Part shown: piece by piece, positions 38,214 to 46,438 of the stretch | Layout: each line of letters opens with the position of its first letter | How positions within the stretch are numbered: position 1 is the stretch's first letter | Assembly (NCBI GenBank): GCA_947495985.1 | Contig: CANMBD010000001.1 | Span: 1,240,001 to 1,304,000, forward strand | DNA length: 64,000 bases | Direction: 5' to 3' | Source of the DNA: an uncultured Sphingomonadaceae bacterium | GTDB lineage: Bacteria > Pseudomonadota > Alphaproteobacteria > Sphingomonadales > Sphingomonadaceae | The notes under the pieces: model-generated | What the model was told of the DNA's origin: nothing | Seen by the model: the letters and a program-made list of their open reading frames with translations, nothing else | Databases searched by the model: none | Position numbers and translations under genes: made by a program

Positions 38214-38633
38214 TCAGCAGCAACTCACGCTGGCCTCACTCTGTTTCAGATTCGGCGGCTTCCCATAGTGAGTCACCTGCCCGTCCGTGTGAAAAACTTC
38301 CCAGACCAAACCGTCAGGATCGCTGGTCCAGTTTTTCTCCGACGATGCGTAACAACAGGTCGTTGCGCCTTCTTCGAACCGCGGACCGGCTGCATCCTGC
38401 ACCCGCTGATAGGCCACTTCCAGTTCTTCTGGGCTTTCGGCCTGCAGGCCAACATGGGCGATGCCCGTCTGTTCGCTGGCGGGTTCAATCGAAAAATTAA
38501 TATACGGGTCGTCCAGCATCCATTTGATATAATCGGGTTTTACGACGGCAGGCTGTTCGCCAAATAGCTTCGCGTAATAGGTCCGGGATTTTTCGAGGTC
38601 CGAGACTTTCAGGTTGAGGTGAAATCTTTTCAT
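38214..38633 (-). CDS. arsI: ArsI/CadI family lyase (vicinal-oxygen-chelate fold)
   Basis: A 139-residue VOC-fold protein resembling ArsI, the Fe(II) C-As lyase that demethylates methylarsenite. The vicinal cysteine pair C93-C94 sits in GATTCCYASSEKNWTSDPDG, the ArsI hallmark; H5, H60 and E112 (GLVWEVFH) fit the metal-ligand positions of this fold. A second CC pair ends the protein (SVSCC). ATG at 38633 overlaps the arsR stop by four bases. CadI, the cadmium-induced relative, is the alternative name, but an arsR/aquaporin context favours ArsI. Confidence 0.87.
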   Translation of the reverse strand: MKRFHLNLKVSDLEKSRTYYAKLFGEQPAVVKPDYIKWMLDDPYINFSIEPASEQTGIAHVGLQAESPEELEVAYQRVQDAAGPRFEEGATTCCYASSEKNWTSDPDGLVWEVFHTDGQVTHYGKPPNLKQSEASVSCC

Positions 38634-38977
38634 GAGTCTTGTCCTTCCATACATGCATCAGCTGCGTCGGCCGGCAGACAGTCATCGCCCGCGCAGCAAT
38701 TTTCCAAGAGAAACGCCATCAGCCGGTTCATCGCCTGAAAATCGGCGCGATAGATGATCGATCGCCCATCCCTTTCGTCACTCACCACACCGCCATTTTT
38801 AAGGTGCGACAGGTGAAAAGATAGCGAACTGGCCGGCATATCGAGTTGTTTGGCGATCTGCCCCGCCGGCAATCCGCTACGCCCCGCCTGCACCAGCAAG
38901 CGAAATATCGCCAGGCGATGCTCCTGTGCGAGAGCAGAGAGGGCATTGACGGCAGTGTGGCTTCGAATCGTTTCCAT
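38630..38977 (-). CDS. arsR: ArsR family arsenic-responsive repressor
   Basis: A 115-residue winged-helix repressor. HTH: AGQIAKQLDMPASSLSFHLSHL, then the wing VVSDERDGRSIIYRAD. The C-terminal LLENCCAGDDCLPADAADAC carries C94, C95, C100 and C109, resembling the C-terminal trivalent-arsenic site known for Acidithiobacillus ferrooxidans ArsR rather than the helix-3 CVC site of E. coli ArsR. ATG at 38977 lies inside its own operator. First gene of the arsenic operon; overlaps arsI by four bases. Confidence 0.92.
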   Translation of the reverse strand: METIRSHTAVNALSALAQEHRLAIFRLLVQAGRSGLPAGQIAKQLDMPASSLSFHLSHLKNGGVVSDERDGRSIIYRADFQAMNRLMAFLLENCCAGDDCLPADAADACMEGQDS

Positions 38978-39013
38978 ATTTCCAGTATTATCGAAATATA
39001 AACGCAGAGTCAA
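38976..39013 (-). promoter_or_regulatory. arsR promoter and operator, leaderless layout
   Basis: On the minus strand TTGACT (39013-39008), a 17-base spacer and TAATAC (38990-38985) make a strong sigma-70 promoter. A perfect 7-base inverted repeat, ATATTTC (38999-38993) and GAAATAT (38982-38976), spaced by ten bases, covers the -10 box and the start codon: an ideal ArsR operator. Transcription should start six or seven bases past the -10, at or one base from the A of the ATG, so the message is probably leaderless. Confidence 0.8.
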
Positions 39014-39055
39014 TCTCCGCGGCCCTTTCGCAAACTTCAGCAACAAGGAACGGCG

Positions 39056-40030
39056 CTAGACTGCCACCACATTGTAAACCAGCTGCGCGATATAGATGAT
39101 CAAGAGGACCGCCCCCTCCCGCCGCGTTATCCGCCGCCCTGTGGCCGCGAAGATCATCAACAACACAGACGTAGCGATCAGCAAAGGCAAACCATAGTTA
39201 GTGATCTCCCCCGGAATGGTTCCCGGCGCAATCACCGCCGTTACCCCGCCGATCAGCAGCAGGTTAAAAATGTTCGAACCCAGCACATTGCCAAGCGCAA
39301 CCGCGCTAGCACCCTTGTAAGCCGCGATGACCGAGGTCACCAGTTCCGGCAGCGAAGTACCGATCGCAATAACCGTCAAACCGATAACAGCCTCGCTCAT
39401 GCCAACAAGCCGCGCCAAATCAACCGCCCCCTCAACCAACCAGCGTCCGCCAGCAACGATCAGCACAATCCCCCCGATCAGGACAAGAATGGAACGCCAA
39501 AGCGGCCCCTCATCATGCAAATGCGTATCGGTCACTTCGAGTGCTTCTGCTTTTTCATGCAATGCGCTGGCCCCGACGGGCTGGGTTTTCTCGGCCCAGT
39601 AGGCGTAACCGAGATAGGCGCAGAGCAAGATCAGAAAAGCGGCACCGATGGTGATGGTAATCCCGCTGGTGCTAGCCACAAACCAGAGGATGATAGTGGC
39701 GACCAGCGCTAAACCGCCGTCACGCCATAGCGGTCCGCGCGGCACGACCATCGGCAATATCAAGGATGCCGTACCCAAGATCAGCAGACTGTTGGCGAGA
39801 TTGGAACCCACAACATTGCCCCAGGCAATACCAGGCGACCCTGCCCGCGCTGCTTCTACGCTGGCCACCAGTTCAGGCGCCGACGTTCCAAAACCGACGA
39901 TTGTCAGGCCGATGAGCAGCTGCGACATACCCGCCCGCTCAGCGACACGTACCGCTCCCCGAACAAGCAACTCACCGCCGCCGATCAAGACTACAAAACC
40001 AGCTAACAGGGTGAAAACTGCGATCAGCAT
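39056..40030 (-). CDS. Calcium/sodium antiporter (CaCA family)
   Basis: A 324-residue membrane protein with ten predicted helices in two repeats. Each repeat has the ion-binding signature: VGFGTSAPELVASV and GNVVGSNLANSL in the first, AIGTSLPELVTSV and GNVLGSNIFNLL in the second. Close to YrbG. A loop rich in Glu/His (residues about 150-175) separates the halves. Ends 78 bases before the arsR start on the same strand, but the arsenic operon has its own promoter. Confidence 0.93.
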   Translation of the reverse strand: MLIAVFTLLAGFVVLIGGGELLVRGAVRVAERAGMSQLLIGLTIVGFGTSAPELVASVEAARAGSPGIAWGNVVGSNLANSLLILGTASLILPMVVPRGPLWRDGGLALVATIILWFVASTSGITITIGAAFLILLCAYLGYAYWAEKTQPVGASALHEKAEALEVTDTHLHDEGPLWRSILVLIGGIVLIVAGGRWLVEGAVDLARLVGMSEAVIGLTVIAIGTSLPELVTSVIAAYKGASAVALGNVLGSNIFNLLLIGGVTAVIAPGTIPGEITNYGLPLLIATSVLLMIFAATGRRITRREGAVLLIIYIAQLVYNVVAV

Positions 40031-40041
40031 CCTAGGTTATC

Positions 40042-41271
40042 TTAACCGTCGCGCTTGCCAAGCAATCGAAGCCGCAGAGCGTTGAGCTTGATAAAGCCTT
40101 CAGCATCCTTCTGGTCATACGCGCCGGCATCATCCTCAAAAGTCACCACATCTTCGCTATAAAGGTTGAAGTTCACATCGGCCTTCCGACCAACGACATT
40201 GACCGACCCTTTGTATAATTTGAGCCTTACCGTACCGGTTACCCGCTCTTGGCTCTTGTCAATCGCAGCCTGCAGCATCTCACGCTCTGGCGCGAACCAA
40301 AAGCCGTTATAGACAAGTTCCGCATAGCGTGGGGCCAGTTCATCCTTCATATGCGCCGCGCCACTGTCGAGGGTCAATTGCTCGATCCCTCGGTGCGCTG
40401 CATGATAAATGGTACCACCGGGTGTTTCGTACATGCCCCGTGATTTCATGCCGACAAAGCGGTTCTCGACCAGATCGAGCCGACCAATACCATGCTCACG
40501 GCCGTAATCATTGAGCTTTTCAAGCAAGGTAGCGGGGCTCATCCGTTCGCCATTAATGGCAACGCCATCACCGCGTTCAAAGTCTATGGTTATATATTCC
40601 GGTTTGTCCGGCGCATCTTCCGGGTGGTTTGTGCGGGAGTAGACATAATCGGGTACCTCTTCCCAAGGATCCTCCAATATCTTGCCCTCAGAAGAGGTAT
40701 GAAGCATATTGGCATCAGTTGAGAAAGGCGCTTCCCCGCGCTTGTCCTTAGGCACCGGTATCTGATGTTTCTCGGCAAACTCGATCAATCTTGTCCGACT
40801 GGTCAGATCCCATTCCCGCCAGGGTGCGATAACCTTCACCTCCGGATTGAGGCCATAATAGCCAAGCTCGAAGCGAATTTGATCATTACCTTTGCCGGTA
40901 GCACCATGTGCAACGGCATCTGCTCCGGTCAACTTGGCGATCTCAATCTGGCGCCTGGAAATGAGCGGCCGCGCGATCGACGTGCCGAGAAGATAGAGTC
41001 CCTCGTAGAGCGCATTGGCCCGCATCATCGGAAAGACATAATCTTTCACGAATTCTTCGCGCAAATCGTCGATAAATATATGTTCCGGCTTAACGCCCAG
41101 TAGCTCTGCCGTCTTGCGTGCGGGCTCCAGTTCTTCACCCTGCCCGAGATCGGCGGTGAAGGTAACAACCTCACAGCCATATTCCTGTTGCAGCCATTTC
41201 AGAATAACACTGGTGTCAAGTCCGCCGGAAAAGGCCAGAACCACACGCTTTACGGAATCGCTCATGCTCAT
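40042..41271 (-). CDS. argG: Argininosuccinate synthase
   Basis: Seventh step of arginine synthesis: citrulline plus aspartate plus ATP gives argininosuccinate. 409 residues. PP-loop [15 protein letters not shown] near residue 14, [14 protein letters not shown], the citrulline/aspartate segments [13 protein letters not shown] and [19 protein letters not shown] stretch ([19 protein letters not shown]). ATG at 41271; a second ATG two codons later is possible. Starts 83 bases from the divergent DUF1801 gene. Confidence 0.98.
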   Translation of the reverse strand: MSMSDSVKRVVLAFSGGLDTSVILKWLQQEYGCEVVTFTADLGQGEELEPARKTAELLGVKPEHIFIDDLREEFVKDYVFPMMRANALYEGLYLLGTSIARPLISRRQIEIAKLTGADAVAHGATGKGNDQIRFELGYYGLNPEVKVIAPWREWDLTSRTRLIEFAEKHQIPVPKDKRGEAPFSTDANMLHTSSEGKILEDPWEEVPDYVYSRTNHPEDAPDKPEYITIDFERGDGVAINGERMSPATLLEKLNDYGREHGIGRLDLVENRFVGMKSRGMYETPGGTIYHAAHRGIEQLTLDSGAAHMKDELAPRYAELVYNGFWFAPEREMLQAAIDKSQERVTGTVRLKLYKGSVNVVGRKADVNFNLYSEDVVTFEDDAGAYDQKDAEGFIKLNALRLRLLGKRDG

Positions 41272-41354
41272 ACTTTCAAAAAGAGAATTTCGCCGCGCCT
41301 AACAGGCTCCATATTTGTAAGCAATATGATATGCAGGGTTGAGAGGAGGAAAAC

Positions 41355-41798
41355 ATGGCAGCAGCAGAAAACAAGACGAGAGAGAATAACGGTGATGTGA
41401 ACGCCTTCATTGCCAATGTCGAACATGATGGGCGTCGAGCCGACGCCATGGAATTGCTCGACATGTTCAAGGACATAACCGGCGAAGAACCCAAAATGTG
41501 GGGAGACAGCATCGTCGGCTTTGGCAGTTATCATTATAAATATGACAGCGGGCGTGAAGGCGATATGTGCCGGTCAGGCTTTTCGCCCAGAAAACAAAAT
41601 CTAAGTCTCTACGTATTGGGCTGTACCAGTGAACAGGAGAACATAGCGAAACAATCGGAATTGCTTGAAAAGCTGGGACCGCACAAACGTGGATCCTCGT
41701 GTCTTTACATAACCCGGCTTGATCGGATTGATCGCGGCATTCTGGCGGAACTCATCGCATTCGATAAAGAGGCGATGGACAACAAATATCCCAGATAA
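41355..41798 (+). CDS. DUF1801 domain protein
   Basis: A 147-residue protein of the YdhG/DUF1801 family (the fold of frataxin-like iron chaperones). GDVNAFIANVEHDGRRADAM at the start, then MWGDSIVGFGSYHYKYDSGR, GFSPRKQNLSLYVLGC and GPHKRGSSCLYITRLDRID are the conserved blocks. Cytoplasmic, with no known enzymatic role. Good AGGAGG-type site (gagaggaggaaaac) upstream. Confidence 0.9.
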   Translation: MAAAENKTRENNGDVNAFIANVEHDGRRADAMELLDMFKDITGEEPKMWGDSIVGFGSYHYKYDSGREGDMCRSGFSPRKQNLSLYVLGCTSEQENIAKQSELLEKLGPHKRGSSCLYITRLDRIDRGILAELIAFDKEAMDNKYPR

Positions 41799-41814
41799 CG
41801 GATTCACCTAACAA

Positions 41815-43053
41815 TCAGGCGCTTAAGGTCTGCTCGACTTCTCCGATATAATCGCGCGTTAAGGGCAATGTATGCCGATTCCGGCTGAACTGAATTTGAT
41901 AATTACACATGCTGCCGCTCTCAAACGCCGCCGTGGCACCCGCCAGATAAAAGGTCCAGAGCCGGAAGAATCGTTCATCATATAGAGCGACAATCTTTTC
42001 TTTGTTTGCCACCGTCCGCTTGTACCATTCGCGTAAAGTCAGCGCATAATGCAGGCGAAGCGTCTCAATATCCGTTGCCATCAACCGGAAATGCTCGCTC
42101 GCCTCGACCGTCTCACTCAACGCAGGAATATACCCTCCGGGAAAGATATATTTCCGGGTGAAAGCGTCGGTGGTTCCGGGCTTGCCCATCCGTCCGATCG
42201 TATGGAGCAGCATAACCCCGTCGTCAGTCATCAGATTGGCTGCACAACGAAAAAAGGTTTTGAAATTTGGTACACCGACATGCTCAAACATGCCGACAGA
42301 CACTATGCGATCAAACTGCCCGGCATCGCGCTCGGCAAGGTCACGATAATCAATCAACTCAAATTGGACCTTGTCCGCTACGCCTTCTCTTTCCGCCCGC
42401 TCCTGAGCGACTTTCAGCTGTTCTTCGCTCAGCGTAATGCCCAGCACATCGACACCAAATTTTTGATTTAGATAGAGTGCCATCCCGCCCCAGCCGCAGC
42501 CGATATCGAGCACGCGCTGGCCTGCCTTCAGATCCAGTTTTGCTGCGATATGGGCCTTCTTGTCCAGTTGAGCCTGCTCAAGCGTATTGTCCAGGTCAGT
42601 CCAATAGGCACAGCTATATTGCATGTCTTTGTCGAGAAACAGCTCATAGAGATCGCGGCTAAGGTCATAGTGATGGGCAACATTGGCCTTGGATCGGCGC
42701 TGTCCGTTGATACTATCCAGACGCGCAGCAATGAAGCTTTTCGCTTTCTTGAAAGCGCTGGGATCACTCAGGCGGCCGCCTCTTTCCCAACGCTTGTTGG
42801 CACGCAGAAGCTGGACCAATTCCATGATATCACCCTGTTCGACAACAAGGCGTCCATCCATAAAAGTTTCGGCAGCACCCAAGCGTGGATCGAGCAATAT
42901 CTGCCGCATCACGCCTTTGTCGGTCAAACGCACAGCGACATCCGGAAAGCCGGTTTCCGATTTCCCAAATTTTTCCGTCGACCCATCAGGGTGAACTACT
43001 GTAATCGATCCTCTTTTTACTACGCTCCCAAGAAAGCGACCCAATATGGACAT
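41815..43053 (-). CDS. cfa: Cyclopropane-fatty-acyl-phospholipid synthase family protein
   Basis: Adds a methylene from S-adenosylmethionine to unsaturated phospholipid acyl chains. 412 residues. The N-terminal lipid-binding domain (about 1-110) is followed by the methyltransferase core: NVAHHYDLSRDLYELFLDKD, MQYSCAYW, VLDIGCGWGGMALYL and GMFEHVG, with HHYD, YSCAYW and GMFEHVG being CFA hallmarks. ATG at 43053 is preceded by GAGGAG. Lies downstream of the molybdo-oxidoreductase gene, 26 bases after its stop. Confidence 0.94.
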   Translation of the reverse strand: MSILGRFLGSVVKRGSITVVHPDGSTEKFGKSETGFPDVAVRLTDKGVMRQILLDPRLGAAETFMDGRLVVEQGDIMELVQLLRANKRWERGGRLSDPSAFKKAKSFIAARLDSINGQRRSKANVAHHYDLSRDLYELFLDKDMQYSCAYWTDLDNTLEQAQLDKKAHIAAKLDLKAGQRVLDIGCGWGGMALYLNQKFGVDVLGITLSEEQLKVAQERAEREGVADKVQFELIDYRDLAERDAGQFDRIVSVGMFEHVGVPNFKTFFRCAANLMTDDGVMLLHTIGRMGKPGTTDAFTRKYIFPGGYIPALSETVEASEHFRLMATDIETLRLHYALTLREWYKRTVANKEKIVALYDERFFRLWTFYLAGATAAFESGSMCNYQIQFSRNRHTLPLTRDYIGEVEQTLSA

Positions 43054-43079
43054 CCATTGCTCCTCAGCACAAAAACTCG

Positions 43080-43841
43080 TTAAATTCCTGCATACCATTC
43101 GTAGTTGCCGACATCTTCCCAATATCCGCCTTTGCCCTCACCGATATTGTCCAGAGTGGCAACCGCTTCAATCCCGGTAACATATTTTGCATGTTTATAG
43201 CCCAGTTGCCGCTCTACGCGCAGCCGCAGAGGCGCACCATTCTCAATCGGTACAGATTCACCGTTCAGTCGATGCGCCATGATCGTTTGAGGATGGAAAG
43301 CGTCGAGCAGGTCAATGCTTTCATAATATGGTCGTCCGCCAAGCCGATCAGCGCAGTGGAAAACCAAAAATTTCGCACTGTCTTGCAGTTGCGCTAAGTC
43401 GAGTAACAATTTGAGAGGCACTCCGGTCCATTGGCCAATAGCGCTCCAGCCCTCAACACAGTCGTGCCGGGTGATCTGCGTACGCTGCGGCATTGACAAC
43501 AAGGCTGCCAAAGAAAAATTTTGAGGTCTCTTGAACAGCCCGGTCAAGCGCAATTGCCAGTCTGCGAAGCCCTGTGCCGCGCTGGCTGCATAGTCTGGAG
43601 TCCCTGGATCGCGCGTACCATTTGCTCGGAATTTCGGAGACAGGTCCTTGATGCTATATTCGCTGGCCAGCTCCATCCGGTCACCCAGAGCGCGCTGGAC
43701 CAGAAAATTTGCGTCCTCCGCACTACCCAATATGTTCTGGAAAGTCTGGTTGCGGCTGAGTGCATCACAACCACTCAGCAAACTGCCAGCGCCAAGTGCG
43801 CCAGTGGTAATGAGGGTTCGCCGGGTAAGAATCTTACGCAT
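43080..43841 (-). CDS. Molybdopterin-dependent oxidoreductase (MsrP/sulfite-oxidase fold)
   Basis: A 253-residue exported protein. RRTLITTGALGAGSLL is a Tat-like leader ending with a lipobox-like LSGC (Cys 25). The molybdopterin domain shows QITRHDCVEGWSAIGQWTGV, where C128 is the likely molybdenum ligand, and VENGAPLRLRV-like IENGAPLRLRVERQLGYKHAK. No C-terminal dimerisation domain. Substrate unknown: protein methionine sulfoxide, sulfite or another oxyanion. ATG at 43841 overlaps the cytochrome b561 gene by eight bases, its electron partner. Confidence 0.87.
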   Translation of the reverse strand: MRKILTRRTLITTGALGAGSLLSGCDALSRNQTFQNILGSAEDANFLVQRALGDRMELASEYSIKDLSPKFRANGTRDPGTPDYAASAAQGFADWQLRLTGLFKRPQNFSLAALLSMPQRTQITRHDCVEGWSAIGQWTGVPLKLLLDLAQLQDSAKFLVFHCADRLGGRPYYESIDLLDAFHPQTIMAHRLNGESVPIENGAPLRLRVERQLGYKHAKYVTGIEAVATLDNIGEGKGGYWEDVGNYEWYAGI

Positions 43842-44658
43842 GGTCGCTATCCTCTCGTTTACCGCCCGTGATCATGGCCCACGTCTGTTTGAATGGCCCT
43901 ACCAGCAACAACGTGATCATATGAACGATGAAGAACAGTACCAGCAGAGACATGCCGATAAAATGAATGGACCGTGCTGACTGACGACCACCAAATATAT
44001 CGGTGAGCCACGGCCAGTTCGCATCCATCGCTGGCGACATCGCCAATCCGGTAAAAATCATCAACGGCAGCAGGATGAAAATTACTCCGATATAGCTGAA
44101 TTTTTGCAGGATGTTATAGATATTGACTCCGCCACTATCGTGAAACCGTAACCGCAAATGGTTTTTCACATCGCGCAAGATGTTGGACGGCCGCCATTCC
44201 ACGCGCGAGATATGCAGGTCTTTTTGCACGTGGCGATTAAACATGGATCGGATCATGAAAAACGCCAATCCAACACTGAAAATCCATGCAAAAAAGAAAT
44301 GCCAACGCCTTCCTTCAGCAAGACTGTAATAGGAAGGGATAGTTGCCCAGCCGGGAAAAGCCCATGTCTGTATCTGGCCATTGCTATCTCGCCAGTTGCC
44401 GATAAAGCCGGTCGTCTCGATTTTTATCTCACCTAACCGGACATAACCTAAGGTCTGCGAAGACCCGACAGCGGCCCAGGCATAGTCATCACTGGCACCA
44501 TATTCCCCCCAATAGAGCCTCGGGTGGGCATTGAAGATCGTCAAGCCGCTCATAACCAAAACAAGCAAGCAGAGAGCGTTCACCCAGTGCCAGAGCCGGG
44601 TCGTCAGCTTGTGGCGCTTTGCCGTGTTATTTTGAGATTTGATCATTTGCACAGCCAT
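43834..44658 (-). CDS. Cytochrome b561-type membrane subunit
   Basis: A 274-residue membrane protein. RHKLTTRLWHWVNALCLLVL, RRWHFFFAWIF and HFIGMSLLVLFFIVHMITLLL give four helices with His residues suited to two b-type haems. The pattern is that of the cytochrome b561/Ni-hydrogenase b-subunit family. It probably carries electrons from the quinone pool to the molybdo-oxidoreductase encoded next. A loop between helices I and II (about 45-110) is longer than usual. Confidence 0.88.
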   Translation of the reverse strand: MAVQMIKSQNNTAKRHKLTTRLWHWVNALCLLVLVMSGLTIFNAHPRLYWGEYGASDDYAWAAVGSSQTLGYVRLGEIKIETTGFIGNWRDSNGQIQTWAFPGWATIPSYYSLAEGRRWHFFFAWIFSVGLAFFMIRSMFNRHVQKDLHISRVEWRPSNILRDVKNHLRLRFHDSGGVNIYNILQKFSYIGVIFILLPLMIFTGLAMSPAMDANWPWLTDIFGGRQSARSIHFIGMSLLVLFFIVHMITLLLVGPFKQTWAMITGGKREDSDHA

Positions 44659-44736
44659 TCTAGTCAGTTGTTCGACAAATGAAAGTTAGTCGTTACAGTG
44701 CAAAGAAAAGATACTTGTTGCCAAAGCGAGGTTTGG

Positions 44737-45126
44737 ATGACCGACAAACGCAAAGTAATCAAAATCGATCCCGATCCGCTCGCCCCCTACGCCATTGCCC
44801 CCGGCTGGCGGGTTGGTGATATGCTGTTTCTTTCTGGCCAGGCCGCCATTGACGAAGCTGGTGACATCGTTGGCGCAGGAAACTTTGATCAACAGGTAGC
44901 ACAAACATTCATCAACATCGACCGAGTGCTGGCCGCTGGCGGTAGCGATCGGAAAAAGATCGTCAAGGTCACCATCTATCTTACCGATATGGCCTTTTTT
45001 CCGCAGATCGTCGAAGCCCGAAAACAATATTTTTCAGAGCCCTATCCGGCAGATACAATTGTCGAAGTCAAAGCCTTGGCACTCCCCGACCTAATGGTGG
45101 AAATTGACGTAATCGCAGCCATTTAG
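44737..45126 (+). CDS. RidA family protein
   Basis: A 129-residue YjgF/YER057c/UK114 family member. GDMLFLSGQAAIDEAGDIVG, DQQVAQTFINIDRVLAAGG and VKVTIYLTDMAFFPQIVEAR are conserved; the C-terminal DTIVEVKALALPDLMVEIDV includes the region of the catalytic site, but the family's key Arg is not in the usual place (Val/Lys at ADTIVEVKAL), so enamine deaminase activity is uncertain. ATG at 44737 follows GCGAGG. Confidence 0.87.
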   Translation: MTDKRKVIKIDPDPLAPYAIAPGWRVGDMLFLSGQAAIDEAGDIVGAGNFDQQVAQTFINIDRVLAAGGSDRKKIVKVTIYLTDMAFFPQIVEARKQYFSEPYPADTIVEVKALALPDLMVEIDVIAAI

Positions 45127-45136
45127 ACCCGGCACA

Positions 45137-46384
45137 TCAGCCAAGTGCCGCTTGCTTTTCTTCCGCCAGACGATCGAGTTCAGCCCGGCTTTTCTTTTCG
45201 CTAGCCGATTTTAACTGCCCGCAAGCGGCCATGATATCACGCCCGCGCGGGGTCCGCACGGGAGCACTGATACCGGCATCAAAAACGATTTTTGAAAATG
45301 CCTTGATCCGCTCCGGAGTCGAGCATTCATAGGCCGAACCGGGCCAGGGGTTGAACGGTATGAGGTTCACCTTGGCAGGTAGGTCATATTGCCGCAGCAG
45401 ATTGACCAATTCGCGCGCATCTTCGTCGCTGTCATTCTTGTCTTTCAGCATCACATATTCAAACGTGATCCGCCGCGAGTTGCTGGAACCGGGATAATCC
45501 GCACAGGCCTGTAGCAGTTCTTCAATGGAGTATTTACGGTTGAGCGGCACGATTTCGTCGCGCGTTTCCTTGTTTACGGCATGTAGGGATATTGCCAGAT
45601 TGACGCTTATTTCTTCGCCGGCTCGCGCGATCATGGGTACAACTCCGCTGGTCGACAAAGTAATCCGGCGGCGCGACAGAGCCAGACCGGCCCCATCCAT
45701 GACGACTTTCATCGCATCGCGGACATTGTCAAAATTATAAAGCGGTTCACCCATGCCCATAAGCACTATATTGGTCAGCAAGCGGCCATCAGATTTATAG
45801 GCCTGATTATATTCCTTGGTGTTTTCCGCTTCTTCTTCGTCGGCGAAATCCATCACGCCTTTGGGCCACTCGCCCAACGCATCGCGCGCAAGCATCACCT
45901 GTCCAACAATCTCGCCGGGAGTCAGATTACGCACTAGGCGCATTGTCCCCGTGTGGCAGAACCGGCAGTTGAGCGTGCACCCGACCTGCGAAGAAATACA
46001 TAGTGTCCCGCGATCTTCATCGGGAATGAAGACCATTTCATAATCCTGCTTGTCGGCGGACCGCAGCAACCATTTGCGCGTTCCATCTTCCGACAAATGG
46101 GCTTCAACAATCTCTGGTCGTCCAATCACAAATCGCTCTGCCAACCAAGGGCGCAGGGTCTTGCTCATATCGGTCATGAGCGCGAAATCCGTGATTCCGC
46201 GATGATACATCCAGTGGAACAACTGCTTTGAGCGCAGTTTGCCCTGCTTTTCATCCAATCCCGACTCGATTAGTACATCCCGAATTTCGGCGACGCTCAA
46301 ACCGATAAGGTCCACTCGCCCGTCTTCACGAGCCGTCACTTTTGCGGGAAGCGGAACAGGATCTATATGGCCGGGAATCTGCAT
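45137..46384 (-). CDS. rlmN: 23S rRNA/tRNA C2-adenine methyltransferase RlmN
   Basis: Radical SAM enzyme methylating A2503 in 23S rRNA and A37 in some tRNAs. About 415 residues. The CxxxCxxC iron-sulfur motif is [18 protein letters not shown] precedes it, and the C-terminal MAACGQL holds the second catalytic Cys, with VRTPRGRDI before it. [15 protein letters not shown] and [17 protein letters not shown] are family markers. ATG at 46384 chosen; an ATG eight codons upstream is possible. Confidence 0.96.
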   Translation of the reverse strand: MQIPGHIDPVPLPAKVTAREDGRVDLIGLSVAEIRDVLIESGLDEKQGKLRSKQLFHWMYHRGITDFALMTDMSKTLRPWLAERFVIGRPEIVEAHLSEDGTRKWLLRSADKQDYEMVFIPDEDRGTLCISSQVGCTLNCRFCHTGTMRLVRNLTPGEIVGQVMLARDALGEWPKGVMDFADEEEAENTKEYNQAYKSDGRLLTNIVLMGMGEPLYNFDNVRDAMKVVMDGAGLALSRRRITLSTSGVVPMIARAGEEISVNLAISLHAVNKETRDEIVPLNRKYSIEELLQACADYPGSSNSRRITFEYVMLKDKNDSDEDARELVNLLRQYDLPAKVNLIPFNPWPGSAYECSTPERIKAFSKIVFDAGISAPVRTPRGRDIMAACGQLKSASEKKSRAELDRLAEEKQAALG

Positions 46385-46438
46385 AAGCGCGCATATAAGG
46401 CTGGTCATCCACAATTGCCAGCCTTAGCGACTATCTGT

